A stretch of DNA of 64,000 nucleotides from Lagopus muta (lineage: Eukaryota; Chordata; Aves; Galliformes; Phasianidae). Both the position numbers and the translations under genes were made by a program. Below, piece after piece: positions 14,721-28,300 of this stretch (position 1 is its first letter; each line of letters starts with the position of its first letter). Under the pieces are notes generated by a model. It saw nothing but the letters and a program-made list of their open reading frames with translations. It had not been told where the DNA came from and did no database searches. The stretch covers positions 42,433,967 through 42,497,966 of the forward strand of contig NC_064437.1 in NCBI RefSeq assembly GCF_023343835.1, written 5' to 3'.

Positions 14721-14908
14721 GACCACGACTCCTGCATTAGCTCCCTGGCTGTGGGCAAGTCACGAGATCCTTCTTGGACTTCAGTTCCCCCAGCTGCAAA
14801 AGGGGGGTAATCGTACTTCAGTGCACCTACCTCACAGCAGTGTTGTGAGGCATACTCAGTATCTATTAGCGTTTTGACATCACTGGATGAAAAATGCTAT
14901 GTAATTCT
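14721..14908 (+). mobile_element. Ancient MIR-type CORE-SINE relic in the ZCCHC24 3'UTR
   Basis: Order and spacing match the MIR consensus: CTGTGGGCAAGTCAC, then CTTCAGTTCCCCCAGCTGCA and a GGGGTAAT block, then ACCTACCTCACAG and TGTTGTGAGG, ending in AGCGTTTTGACATC and TGGATGAAAAATGCTATGTA, which resemble the MIR3 or amniote MIR tail. It runs in the same direction as ZCCHC24. The subfamily is uncertain without alignment. Such old SINEs are rare in bird genomes, so survival in this readable state is notable. Confidence 0.85.
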
Positions 14909-17900
14909 AAAATCTTAAAGAAAATTAATCACTTTGAAACTAGTTTTGCCAAGATGGTAATTCTATAAACTAGAGTAGCTGAAGAATAATATTATTGAAT
15001 GTTAACACTAATAAGAGATCTCAGTTACGTCAGTCAAGATATACAGTTTCAGCTTTTTCAAATAGAAATGCATTCTTTTGCACAGATTCAGAAAAAAATA
15101 CCTTAGAGAAAAACAAAGATACTAACTTGCCTATAAGAGAATAAAATACACAGGTGATTTTGAGGGTGGATTTTAAAGCTTGTTAATCTTGATAATTAGT
15201 TTCCAGCATGCATGCTTTTACTGAAAGAATAACACATTAAATCCAATTTTTTTTTTTTTTCCTGTTTGAGCGCTTAACAGAACATGAACAGAAATATCCT
15301 TGGTGTTTCATATCCAACTAAAGGACAAGTAGATGAACACCATCAGGTGAAAAATAAGAGAATTATTTTTCTCACTAATGTTGCTACCAAGCATTTTGTT
15401 TTTAAATAATTCCTGCTTTTTGATAACCACTAAATCAGTAGAATAGCACATCCCATGGTATAGCTACATCAACATAGAGCATACCAGCAGATACTGAACA
15501 AAGGCCAACTGCCAATGCCATTGTATGCAATCATTGCTATTCTCATGACAGTGTTCTCTTAAAAACTGTTTATCCAGATTCAGTGTTTCATGGTGGTGCT
15601 TTTAGGTTTTATTTTAAAATAAACTTCCTAAAAATATACGTGATCAACATACTTAACAACTCTCCATGTAGAGTAACAGTTCCTAAAAGTAGAGTTAAAA
15701 GAGTTCCATATTTATATCACATTTTTCCAGGTAGAAGACAAAGTATGTAAGAAATATTAAGCATATCTAAAATATCTAGGAGGAAAATCTATTTTCCCCT
15801 GCACTTATGCTGGGGAAGAACAGATTAAAAAAATGTGGGGAGAAGCTAGAAGCCAGACACTGCCCTACTTTGTCCTGCCGACTGCAGCCCCCTGGGGCTG
15901 GAAGCAGCGTGCTGATCTCACTGTCTCTGCTGGAGCTGAGAGGCAAGGGGTGGGACAGGAGAGCACTGGGAACCCAGACAGGTGTCCTTGTCCTTGTGTC
16001 TGCGGGGCTCAACTCAAACTTCCCCTAGAATGCAGGGCAACCCTGTTTTTCTTGTCCTGCTCAGGGCCTCTCTCTAGCAAGCTGGTGGCTGAGGAAGCAT
16101 GAATGAGGTTCCTCCATCCCTTCTGCCAGGGTTTGCTCATAGGAGCATCTGCTCCATGCTTTTCTGTATGCTTGGTGTCTTGCTGGAAGAACACGCAGCT
16201 CTAAGAACCAGACAATATCTTGTAGTCATTGGCACAGAAAGAAAACTTCTTAATATCAATTTCACATCAAAAAAATAGAAAACAAATTGCCTATAAGATA
16301 ATTTAATCTTTTTTTTTAATTAAAAAAAAAAAAAAAAAAGGTAATTTACCCATAGGCTAAACTCCTTCCAAACTGAAAAAATACAACCCTAGAAGTCATA
16401 CTTTGAGTGGGAAGAGGACGAGTTTATTTACCACTTGTATTTTTAGGAATACTTTTTGATGTTCTCTTTAAATAGCTCTACATTTAGTCCATTAGCTAGT
16501 ATTCCTCAAAGGGATTTTTAAGCAGCTATCAGAAACAAAGCTGTTCCAGTAAAGAAATTTAAATCAGTGCAGGTCTCCCTAAATAGAGTATTCTCAGGGA
16601 CGTACCTGAAATAAATTTCTCTCTCTGCCTTTATCTGTCAAGCCCAGTTTTAAACCTCATCAAATGCTTGCTATTATCTGCCTACCTACAGATCCATAGG
16701 TCCATCCAGCATGCAGCAGTTTTTTTGGGGATGATTTTCTTACATTTTCCTCCTCCTTCAGACTTTTTTTGGTTCATTTGTTTCTTGAAAAATATATCTC
16801 ATGTTATTTCTTTAGTTGGTCTGAACATTTCACATGAAGTTTTTCTTTGGCATTGGCCCTGCACTGGAGAAAATTATTGGGAATCCAAAATAAGTAGTAC
16901 AGGCTTTAGCTGTTTTAACTTGATGCAGCTCCTTTGAAGTTGTTACAAATATTTCCTTTCATGACAATGGAAGAAATCCCTGTAGCTTAAAGGATGGCCC
17001 CCTTTTAGCCAGTTTCTATTGCTGCTATGGCTGGCATAAAATGATGCCACACAAGAAAAAATTGAGGCCTTCCTGTTGCCTCTTAATTTCAAATAAATAC
17101 ACAAGAGTATATATTATTTCTGAAAATAAGTGTATTTTAAATTCCCCATTATATGGGACACAATTTGTAAACTAAAAATGTGAATTTACAGCTGTCTGAA
17201 AGAAGCCTTTTATTAAGAAGTGCTCTCTATATTTTACCTTTTGTATAACGTGACATTTAGATTAAACATGGGTTGCATACCTGACAAGATCTAGCCATTA
17301 TTTCCCAAATAAAACTACTTTTAAAATAGTAAGAAGCTTTTGGAAATGTCAGCATTCATAGATTAGTTCTCTATGTCCTGCAGTCAAATGGAATACCATT
17401 TTTTTCTCTAGTGTGGATGCTAAGAGTTATCCACTGAATAGATTGCAATGATTTCAAAAACACATGTTTATGATTTAAGTGAACTGACGTACATTTTCCA
17501 TTTGCCTTTGCCAACGTTTCAAAATGTGATGGAACTATCCCCACACAAAATCATCCCCTAAGATATCACTCTGCTCCAGATCAGGCTTCATCACATCTTC
17601 CTATCCGCAAAACCACTGCTGTCCATTAACGTTGCTATTTTGCTGAAGTGCTCAGAGGGCTGGTCAAGATCTTAGACATAGGGATGATGGTTTGTGTTTC
17701 TAGGATGAATTTCAAAGGGACAATCGTGTGCAGTTACTAGCTATAGATGATTGATATAAATGTTTACCCTGTATGAAGTATTTTACAGTTTTACTTGCAG
17801 ATGTGTATTTATCTTGAGTTATACTTGACATAGAGTTTCTTTCAATTTTTTTTTTTTAATACTATGTGTGTATTTTGGAAACCTTTCTAGATGTTAAAAT

Positions 17901-17974
17901 TTTTGAATGGTTACAAATATTTCTTGTAATACTGAATCGTTATCTTATCTGGAAACTCTTTGCAGTAACTTTTT

Positions 17975-17982
17975 TGTATATA
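17975..17982 (+). promoter_or_regulatory. ZCCHC24: Pumilio-type motif TGTATATA in the ZCCHC24 3'UTR
   Basis: The octamer is an exact match to the UGUANAUA Pumilio response element, in mRNA sense. It lies in U-rich sequence about 1.5 kb before the inferred distal poly(A) site. Function is inferred from the motif only. Confidence 0.4.
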
Positions 17983-18153
17983 TTTGAGGGCCTTTTTAGT
18001 AAAAGTATTGTTTGTTCTTTGGGAAAAAGTTTTTACAACTTGGAAGCTTTCAGAAGGGCCTTCCTCTCAACTAGGATACTAACAGAGGTAAAAGTCTTCT
18101 TAAGTATTTTGCAGAACTAGGGATGTATCCTCAAGAAAATATTTATGGAAGTA

Positions 18154-18159
<6 letters not shown>

Positions 18160-18195
<36 letters not shown>
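18160..18195 (+). repeat. T36 homopolymer (U36 in the ZCCHC24 mRNA)
   Basis: Thirty-six consecutive T follow GTAATTTAC. If the UTR extends to about 19.4 kb, the transcript carries a U tract able to pair with poly(A) or bind U-rich RNA-binding proteins. Length is likely polymorphic and prone to assembly error. Confidence 0.9.
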
Positions 18196-18199
<4 letters not shown>

Positions 18200-19364
18200 T
18201 GCTTTTGTCTGTATAAAGTATGCAACAGAACTACATTAAGAAGGAAATATTGTCTACATAAAATATTATATGAAAGTTGGTACATAATTCTGACAAAAAA
18301 AACTTGCAATTCTTTAAGCCATATTGTTTTTGTTATCCTTGGATGAAAATATCAGTATTAAGTAACCAATATATTATTCAAGTGCTTTGACTTATATGAA
18401 AATGCTTATACATTTTATTTATGTGTATTTGGGGAAGGATTGCTAGAAAAAGCTATCACTAGATGTATAGCAAGTGAGAGCAAATAACAGTATAGTGTCA
18501 CTTTATGACCTTGTGAAAGACAGAAGATGCTGAAAGCACCACAGAGACTCAGCTTTCAGAGACTCTGAAGCACAAGCGTCGAGTTTCAAATGGTAGTTCT
18601 TGTCCTTTTTCATGGTGAGAGGGGAAAAGAGTTGATTGGGACGCTGTCTGACAACTCAACTTTCACAAATCTTTGCAGACTGTGAGCTCAGCTATGCAGT
18701 ACTGGCTACAGCAATAATATTAATCAAAGGATGGAAGAGAAATGCATTGAAGTAGATGATTGTAAGGATTTATGTTTATTTTAATTAGAACTCATAGCAA
18801 TATAGAATATGCATGTGCACGTATTTGAAGCATTTTTACACTTTACATTTCATGTAGTTTGATTATATTATGAAGGATTGGGTTTTTAGTTTGATATTTT
18901 ACCATGCTAAAATGGGAGGTCTGCCCAAACCTGTACTGGATTCTTGTTTCCTTTAAAAGATTGTTTAGTACAGCACTCACTGCATTGTGTACTAGTGCTA
19001 AAACTAACACTGTATCTTATGAATTTCTTCAGCTTTAAAAAAAATTAACCTAATTACTATTACATTTGTTTAGCTGTGCCCACTGACCTTGTCAGATTCA
19101 GTTGGCTATTTGTACAATTTCATTTTCTGTAACTGTTAAGAAACTTGTACAGCTAAAACAAAAACAGAACCTATGGACAACAGCCTCGGAGGTACCAGTT
19201 CTGCTTCAGCAATCAAGATGACAGCTAGCTTACTGAGCGACTACATTGCTAAAGAGACTGTAAAACCTCTGTTGTGGATTGTCCATAAAATGGCATTCCG
19301 ACATGTGCCTTATTTGCTGGATAGTATACAGCTTTTCTCTAGTATTCTAGCATTTTAATGCTGT

Positions 19365-19370
19365 ATTAAA
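19365..19370 (+). terminator. ZCCHC24: Candidate distal poly(A) signal ATTAAA of ZCCHC24
   Basis: ATTAAA in GCTGTATTAAAATAATGC lies a few bases before an A-rich stretch that could lead oligo(dT) priming astray. Confidence 0.45.
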
Positions 19371-19429
19371 ATAATGCAAAAAAAAACCAAAAAAAAACCA
19401 GCAAGAGTCGTGTGGTTTTCTTGCAATAC

Positions 19430-19435
19430 ATTAAA
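19430..19435 (+). terminator. ZCCHC24: Candidate last poly(A) signal ATTAAA of ZCCHC24
   Basis: ATTAAA is followed by a G/T-rich segment suitable as a downstream element. This places cleavage near 19450. Confidence 0.45.
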
Positions 19436-20315
19436 ATGAGGTTGTTACTCTTAGTAGTTTAGGTATATGGCCTCTAACACGAGGGATCCTCTTCATTTAG
19501 ACAGAAAGTATTTTTAGTAGACTGATGAGCACACTGTTCTAGGCTCATACAAATATGGTGCATCTCAGACATTTGGAGCACTGTAACATAGTGACATGAC
19601 ATACATTGCATAGCAAACCTGATTGCTAGGAAGATTTGAGAGCTCTCCTCATTCAGTTTGCATGGGAGTCAAAACATATACATGTGCATGCATGTGTGTG
19701 CAAGGGAGAGATTGGACAAGGAACCACACAGATTTGAAGCCCTGAAAAAAGCAATTTCCATCTGATGATGAAAGACATGCTCCTAGTTGAACCCCATAGA
19801 AGACAGTAAATTAGTAGTAAATTATTGTTTTAAGCACAAAACACACTGTTCTTCAGTATAAAAATTGCCAAGATCTCTGTTCCCATATGCAACTATAGCC
19901 ACAAAGCCAAGCTAACTGTAATACCTCCCTCCACTAGAACCAGGGGCTCTCCTAATGCCAGCATGCCAAGTTCAGTGCTCCACTGATACCAGAGAAAATG
20001 CTCAGCAGACAAACAGCAAAATGCCAAATCTCTGTTACCACATCCTCCACGTTATCCCTCAAAAGTAACTTTTTCATATTGAAAACAAAAATAGATTAAC
20101 ACAAACAATATAGTAGCAACATAAATTATCAAACTACTTTTCCTTTACTCTTAATTCCCAGGTGATTTGCCTTCCTGTTATATATGAACGAAGTCAAAAG
20201 ACAATGCTCATAACAGAGGAACAAAGAAGTTCCCGCTTTAGGAAAAATAATAGGGAATGCATCACAGAGATTTCACATAACATCCATACTTTGAAGTAAA
20301 AATGTTTCATTGTTC

Positions 20316-20321
20316 TTTATT
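20316..20321 (-). terminator. Candidate minus-strand poly(A) signal AATAAA
   Basis: On the minus strand the context is TTTTTCAATAAAGAACAATG, a good-looking 3'-end signature. No known gene ends here, so it may be the end of an unannotated minus-strand transcript or a chance hexamer. Confidence 0.25.
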
Positions 20322-23208
20322 GAAAAACAAACAGTGCACAAAGATTACAAGCATTAAGTCAGCCAAAACACATCACATACCCAGCCGCATCTTGGCTTTC
20401 CAGTGCATCAACAGCTACACAAGGTAGGCCCTCTTTTGTCTTCATCCCTCTCAAGAAGATGCACACAGGAGGCACTGACAAAAGAGGAGCCTGAGACCAG
20501 AACACCAGTCACTGACAGCTGACATTCAGGTCTTCCCACTCAGAAGTGGAACACCTACCTAGAAGGACATACAGAATCCTCATTCCTGAGAAGCGTGTAG
20601 CATGTGGTTTATTTGGGGTCCTGAACAAAGGGAACACCACACTCAGTCTTGCTTTTCTCTATCATTCACCCCCTGAACTAGGAGATACTATTTGCAAACT
20701 CTCCCCTCAGCAGCATCAGCTGTAAGACCCACACCTGCTCACACAGCAATTTGCTCTTACTGGAGCCAGTGACATCACTCATCCTCTATATCCTCCTCAT
20801 CCTCACCTCTTCAGGCAAAAAACAGGCACACAGGCTTTGATACAACCCACCACAACTGCAAAATTTCATTCTAACAAAGCCTCTCACAATGCTTCAACAA
20901 ACTTTAGGAAAAGCTTTAATAACAGAACATATCAGGAAACACCTACCTCAGTCAGCGTTTACCGGGACACTCTCCAGCGTTGGGACTGAGCAGGCCCATC
21001 CTGCTGGGAGGTGTTGGAGCTGCAACCCAGGCTGCACAGAGCCAGCCAGCAACTTGGTGCTTCGTGATGGGCTGAAATGTTGGTTCCTGTAATTCAGCAG
21101 TGGTAAACACAAATTATGCACAACTGCAAAGACACCCCAAATTGTGCATATTCAATAGTAGGCTTTAGTTTGCTAGTATTTGTCAGGAATAAGTTGTTTT
21201 GCATAATTTACTGAGTAACCATACTCATTAAAAAAAAAAAAAAAAAGATGCAAGTGTAAGATTTGGAATTCAGGACAACAAACCAAAGAGAAAACATCAT
21301 CACATGGCCTTTATCACTCCATTACTGATTAATTTTGCATTCACAAACACTGAAAAGGTGAAGCAGAACTGAAAAAATTAGGACCAGTGAAAGGAAAGAG
21401 GCTGTGTGCACTGGGCCTTCTCTTCCTGGAAAAAGAGATCACAAATGTGATGTCATGGCCTGTAACAATAAATGACATGAAGAAGAGAGGAAGTACTCAT
21501 TGCTTCTAGAGTGCTTCCCTACCAGAAACAGGGAGTTTTGGCTAAAATTATCTGAGATAACATTAAAACAAAATTTTCACACAGGAGATAGAAATTCACA
21601 GCCATGGGATGTTCTAATTCAAAAGAAGAAATGAGCTCAAAAATGATTAGAAAAATCACATTAAAAAAATTAAAATCCTTAAAGGGTTATTAACTACAGA
21701 GCTGTGGCCCTGGCTCAGGAAGTCCCAAAGCACAGGAGCAAAGACTGTGCCAACAGACATTTAATTGCCTGGTTTTAATAGCTATTGTAGGAAAAAAGAC
21801 ACTAGAGCCAGTGCACATCTGATCACTGATCTGGCCTGAAAGGATCCGTTCTGCTTCATCATAAAAGAGTATGCATGCAGTTAGTTCCTGTATAGGCAAG
21901 TCTGCCTGTGTGGCACAATACTCAGTCTAGCTGTTCAGTTCCTAACAAAATGCCCTCTGGTTCTCCAGCATTCATGTTCTGGAAGAAAACCCTGTAAGTC
22001 ACTCACAATCAGGCTCAATTGGATTAACAGACAGGGCACTAATCACAATCCCACCATAATTCGTAGTATACAACCAAATAATGCACAAATGTAACTCATT
22101 TGGTGGGTGGGGGTTGTTGGTTTTTTTTCTTTTTTTTTTTTTTAATTAATTGCAGATACTTTTGTTGGAAAAGCTAAACCTTAAACACAGCTAATTGGGG
22201 TATTTTAAGCCTGTCCACACACTGCATTCCCCCATGCTAGATGTGCCACTTGCTCTGGGTCTCCCAGTAGTGGGGCAGGGTCAACTCACCGTATGGCTCA
22301 CTAGGGACCCGGAGGAATTTACTGAGCCAAGTAAAATTTCTAAGAGGTGTTTGCCCACCTCATAGGATCCTAAAGGTGTAGTAAATGGAGCTTGTAAGGA
22401 TGAGGTCGTAGGCTTAAAAAACAAATGAGTGGAAATATCTAGCGCTGGCCTCTGGACCCCTGCAGCTGCTATTCAGCAGTGCCAAGAACTGGGAAAGGCC
22501 TGGCTTGAAGCCACGAGCACGAGGTACTCACCAGCCCTGCAAAGAAAGGGGGCTTGGGTGTTCCTCCTGGCCATGGCTGTGCTGTGTGCTGTGTGCTATG
22601 CCACAGCTTGATGGGAGGTAACAAAGTGGTGGCTTTCATCCACACTGGGCAATATCATTCTGCCCAGTTGGGGAGATCCCATGCATGCTGGCTAGCTTAT
22701 GGCCATATTTCACCTCCACAAGTCCTAAACAATATCCTTGAACCCAGGGGTACATCTCCATGTCCAGGCAGCCCCTCATGCTGCTTGGCATCCTGAGGTG
22801 CTCCTGTATGCATGAAAGCATGTTTGGCTGCAGGGAAAGCACAAGATGTGCAAGCAAATGCAGACCTGGATGGAGAAATGCCTCACAATTTATCTTTTCT
22901 GCCATAAATATGTCTGCCCATCTCTCTGCTAGGAGAGGAAATGTCAGTCTGAAGCAGACAGAAATATTCAGACAAAAGGAGTTACATCTGGAGGCTTTTG
23001 TGAGATGAGTGGAGCCAAAAGAAGAAAGTGAACTTTTTCTCCCCCAGTTTCCTTCCTATGTTGAGCCCTGTGTGCCTCCTCACAGGAATTTAGTACAAGA
23101 AGAAAGAAGGGCTCAAAAGGCTCTACAGTCCCAGGAAAGGTGAAGTTCAGTCTAAGGTATGTGTGATTTTCTCCCTCGAGGACTCTACATTTGAAATATA
23201 GCTTAGAT

Positions 23209-23230
23209 TTTTTTTTTTTTTTTTTTTTTT
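23209..23230. repeat. T22 homopolymer
   Basis: A run of about 22 T lies in the intergenic region. It is a simple repeat with no associated SINE body. Confidence 0.85.
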
Positions 23231-25287
23231 AAATGAGAATTTAATACACTTCATAAACCTGATCTTCTCTTCAACACCTTACCAGAAAACCTGGCAGATT
23301 TCAAAACAGATTTTTAAATATGAAAAGTAGGGGAAATTTGTCACCTACGTTCCTTTTGAAAAGGTAGACAATACAGCTGGTAGCATTTAACTTCACAGTA
23401 ATGGGCACATAAACTTCATTTTTGCTCCTGGCAGATATTATTGTTTTCTTAAGAGTTAAAAGGTGCTTTTTTTAAAAAAAAACTGAGGTACTGCTTGGTC
23501 TCTAGCATGCTGCTAATCCCTTTCAGGGATACACAAAGAAAAACAAAAACAAACAAACAAAAATCTGCTATTAGTTCACTCCAAAGCTGTTTCCTGTTCT
23601 CCAAGTCAAAAATAAAATAAAATAAATCCCTATAACTAAACTGATCTTCTGAAAAACCCAGCTGTTTAAAATCTTCTTGGTCACTAAATTAAGACACATG
23701 TTTAGAATATAAAACTGACCAGCCTCAGCAAAGTCCTTCATCTTAGTTTGCAAGTGACTGCACATGAAATCATTGGAACTGCAATCTTCAAGTATCTAGT
23801 TGCCTCCTACCTCCCTTTTTTCTCCTACTGCTCTCAGCTCCCCCTGTTGCTAGTACTTCACAGTCATTGGTCTTCTTTGAGTGTTTTACTCCTGAAGTCT
23901 TCTGACTTGCTATGCGCCGCTCCTGGTTTCTCAAAAGAATCAGTTTGCATTGCAACAAAGTGCTGTCCCCTCTCAATGTCCTCAGCATAGCTCTTAAGTA
24001 ACTCCATTGCAGCCCTGACCCCACACCATCAGTAGCATAACAAGTTCCCTGATGCTACCCTGCCTAAATAAAATGATTTGGTCTGTTGTTGAGTAATTTG
24101 CTAGGATTTTGTTTGTTAATTTTTAAGCATTAGGAAGGGCCTGAAGTTTGCTGGAAGAGTACAAAGAAGCAGGTTGTCCAGCTAGGCAGGGTTTAACCAG
24201 TGCTTAAATGCAGTCGTTTCCAGATGGAAAGGAAGCAGGTGTCTGACCACAACCATTTCACTGCACTCACAGGAAGGAACACAGGACCTCTACAGTCAAG
24301 TCACGCTTACAACTGCTCATCTGTTCCTCACAAAGCCCCTATCTTTCGTTCAGCAGAGAACCAAAAGGGAAGCTTTTCAGAACATGGGGCCTGAGGGTCT
24401 GATTGCCCTGTTAGTCTCTAAGCACCGCCATCTGCATCTGGGTTACAGCCTAAGGCCCTGGCTTTGATTTCTTCCATGAGTTCTATGGATATCTCCATGT
24501 TAACTTGAGGTACACATCAGGGCACTCTCCTGCTCCAGGAGACCTTTCTATCAGAGATGGACTTAGTTTTTCCAATCCTTTTTGAAGCAGTCCATTTCTT
24601 CGGCCAGCTCTAGCTGAAAACATTCTGACAGACTGAAAACATTCCAGGACAGAAAGCACTTTGCCACATTAATATTGAAAGGTTAGGGAAGACAAGTGGC
24701 CGGTGCAATGGTTTTGCAGTGAAGGAAGAAAAATGTACTGCAGTCAGTAAGCCAGGTGTGAAAATGATCTTCTCAATTTCTTTTCTTAACACATTTGGTT
24801 GCCTTGTGAGAGAATGCCCTGGATGGAATTAGCAGACGGGTCTGTAAGACTGGAGCTGGTAAACGTGGATACCTTTGCAGCCCCCAGCCACGGCCCCAGC
24901 TGGTCCACTATGAATGCCCAACTGAGGGGGCCTGTCTCTCTCTGCAGGGTGGGAGCCAGTTTCCAGGCTGGGCACATGGGTGTATTCTGCAACTGTAAGC
25001 CTTGTAAGGTTTCAGCACCCAACACTGCTTCATGCCTCCAGTGTGATTCAGCTGGACAGATGGAATGGCTGATGGGCAGGGCGATGGCTGTTGCTGTTGG
25101 CAGGAGATGAGGCAAGAGCAGAGTGGAGCTGCTCTCCCTTGGAGAAGTTAATGGTGACAGCAAATACCTCCTTCCTCCTTCTCCCCCCAGTGATGAAGTC
25201 TGTACTCTCCAGACAGGGAGCAATCTGATGATGTCCCTGAGGAAGTTCTCCAGCTCACCAACTGAGCACAATTCCTTCCTTGTGGCG

Positions 25288-25313
25288 CCCCCCCCCCCCC
25301 CCCCCCCCCCCCC
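25288..25313. repeat. C26 homopolymer (G26 on the minus strand)
   Basis: Twenty-six consecutive C form a tract with i-motif potential on the plus strand and G-quadruplex potential on the minus strand. It is responsible for proline-run and glycine-run frames on both strands that should not be called as genes. Confidence 0.95.
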
Positions 25314-28300
25314 TTCGCACTTGACAACCAAAGGGAGGACAGCACAATCTGGCCTACCCATGGCCCACCACCAGCTGAGGGGGAGTTGTGTTAATCACAT
25401 GGAAACCATTTTGGACAATTAAACATATAGATGAAAGGCCAACTGGCTGCACATGTTGCAAGGGACATGACCTAAAAGCAATCCCAGCAACTGAGATGAT
25501 GTAGTGTGAAAGCCGGATTAAACAGGTCAAGTAAATTTGGAGCAGCTAAGATAAACTGAACTCCCTTCCAAAACATATGTTGTTCTTGCCACATAATATT
25601 GCTGTACTATGGTAGCATGTCCTAAACATGCCAAAACTGTGATACACTTGTTCCAGGGTCATGCTGCCAATGAGAGAGAGCAAGGATGGTTATTTTGGAG
25701 AAAAGCCGCTCAAGAGGAGCTGTCAGAAAGTTGCACACACTCGTGGCTGAGCAGCATGCTGAAGCCTGGTGGGAGCTGAGCTGGGCCAAGCTGCCATGTG
25801 TGGCTGCCTGCTCTGGAGTTTGGCTCCCCCATAAACTTCCCCAGTGATCAGCAAGCTGTGCTGACAGCCCCCAGCAGCTTGGCTGGGAGCTGGAGGCGTC
25901 TTGCAACATCTGGGCCCAATTCCCGCTCACTTCCCACATACACCTGCACTGAGCTCCCCTTGCAGGCAGTTTGGTATGGAAAGGCAGTCTGCACTTCCCA
26001 TCATGGGCTGAGCAGGGTGGGAAACATCACAAACTGAGCAAATTCAAGGCATGTCTGCAGTGTGGAAAGAAGAGGTAGTCAACAGTGCAAAATACTCACC
26101 ATCCTTCTGTGCTGCTCTGACATAGAAGCACCACTGTAACACATACGGTGCACAGTGTTTTACTAAAGCAATGCAGCTTTGTTAGAAAAACCAAGCAGCC
26201 ATCATCAGTTCTTGCACAGATTACCCAGGTTGTGGATTAATCATACTCAGAGCACAAGGAGTCCAAAGTGAGTTGCAAAAGGCCTTGGATGCACCGCTGC
26301 TCTTTTTCTTTTCCACCATGTGGTCCTCAGTGCCCACCCCTACCCAGGTCAGTGCTGTCAGGGACCGTGGTCTCTCACAGTGCTCTGACTTTATTTTCTT
26401 AGCATTTAATTGCCATATGCTTCATATTATCTTTGTTTTTAGTTTGCCTTGGCTATCCCAATCCTTGCTTAACCAAGAGTTGTCAGCAGTAAGCCATTAG
26501 ATAGTAAAACACAGCACTGGAAAGATAGGAAATATAAAGGGTCAGCTCTTCAAATTCTTCCTGTATGGCACTCTGCAATGTGTAAGGAACTTTCTCCATC
26601 TTGAACTCATCACTGGAAGAGTTTTTAGCATGTATGAGGTTTCAGTGCTGCTCTTTTGAACAGCAGTGTCAATATCATTACTAGTTGCCAAAGCCCTGCT
26701 CCACTAGGAAGGGCTGAAATGGGAAGTGCACACGGCATGCAGTTTCCAGAGTGAGAGAAGGCAGTAAGGGCACTATGCCCCAGAAAAAGCTGGACAACAC
26801 ATTCCTGCTTTTTACGTGAAAAGTTGTAAATGCACTAAAGCTGATGAAAAAGCTTTGTTCTGTACAAAAAAAGCCTTGGAAAACTTTCTGAATTAAGGCT
26901 ACACTAACTGGGGAAAGTAGAGAAAGTGACTTAAAAGCTTGGTGACCATAACATAAAAATCAACACAGTGGAATAGTGATACAGGAGATGTAATGACAAA
27001 GGGGACCAGCACAATGAAAAGGTGTTAGAAAGGAAAAGTGCTCACCCTTCTCTGAAGATCTAGGCTCACAAGGAAAACTCCTTAGGGGCAGTCAGCAAAC
27101 TCCTAGTGGCAGTCAGCCCTTAAATGAGGGCTAGGAGAGGTGCAGCCAGGCTCCACCGCCTTACAGTCACTCAGCTGAATTACCTTCACCTGTGCTCCCA
27201 GGGCTGACCTTTCCCCAGGTGCTCAATCAGTGGTTCAGACCATGACTCAACAGTTCCCATGCAGTGACTCCTAACTATACACACTTGACACGAGGGGAAG
27301 AAAGCACTGTGCAAGGCATTGCCATAACAGTGGTTGCCAGTGTGCTGTTGCTGGCATAGGTGCATGACAGCCTGACAGGCTGGCTGCGTCCTGAGCACAC
27401 TGCTGTGCTCCCACAGTGGAACTGGAGAAATGCCACCTGCCACTCTGAAGGCTGCCTTCTGGCTGAGGTGGAACAGGCTGGTGTGGATCCAGAATGGCCC
27501 TTGGAAATTCTAAAGCCCCAGTTGCATTGGTACACTCCATGCTTCCAACAACAGCATTTATTCATTGCAGTATATGGCATGTTGCGTTGCTGGCAATGCA
27601 CCCTGTTATGTGTATACATGCTCACCAAGACTGATTTTATTCATGTCCAGAGGTATCTTCTATAAAATCAAACATCTGAACAGTGTCAGTGCCCTCTTGC
27701 TGTTTTCTCAAGGCTACAGCATCATGTTTCTGTGCTGCCATGTTTCTCTAGGAGACTTTTGCCAGGTGGCTATACGTGGCTGTGGTAATACAGTGAGTTA
27801 AATGTAGGACTGGTGCAGATATTCTAAAGATGCTTACTTATGTATTTTGCCAAGAACACAATGATTTTTGAGATGAATCAAAGTTTTAAAGACAAATTTG
27901 AACTTTTCTAATCATGTTAGATCTAGTCTCAGTCTGTGAAACAAACAGAGGCTGATAGTTGAGCAGTGTGGTTACACCAACAGGCTTCCTAGTTTATCCA
28001 GGACAGCAGCTTCCATTTTGTGCAATCAAAACGACCTGAAAAATAAAGCTATGCTGCGAGGTTGTTCTAGGGCTGAGCATGTCACTTCCACCATCCTGTG
28101 CTCTGTCAACTGGGCAAGGAACAATGTGTGAGGGGACAGCCACAGATATCTTCAGACTGTCTTGTGCCACAGAGAGCGGGGGGGGATTTAGGAGCTGTGT
28201 CAATTGGGGGCTGCCACTGCAGCAGCAGCAGCACCTCTCCAGCCATCCAGATGGCTGCTTATGAGAGAACCTGCTCCAGGCCCCTGGCCAGGGCAAGTCC

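Noticed and set aside
24786-25361. 191-codon minus-strand frame, the longest early in the intergenic region
   Set aside because: It runs through the G26 homopolymer (a poly-Gly segment) and has no recognisable domain. The opposite strand is equally open.
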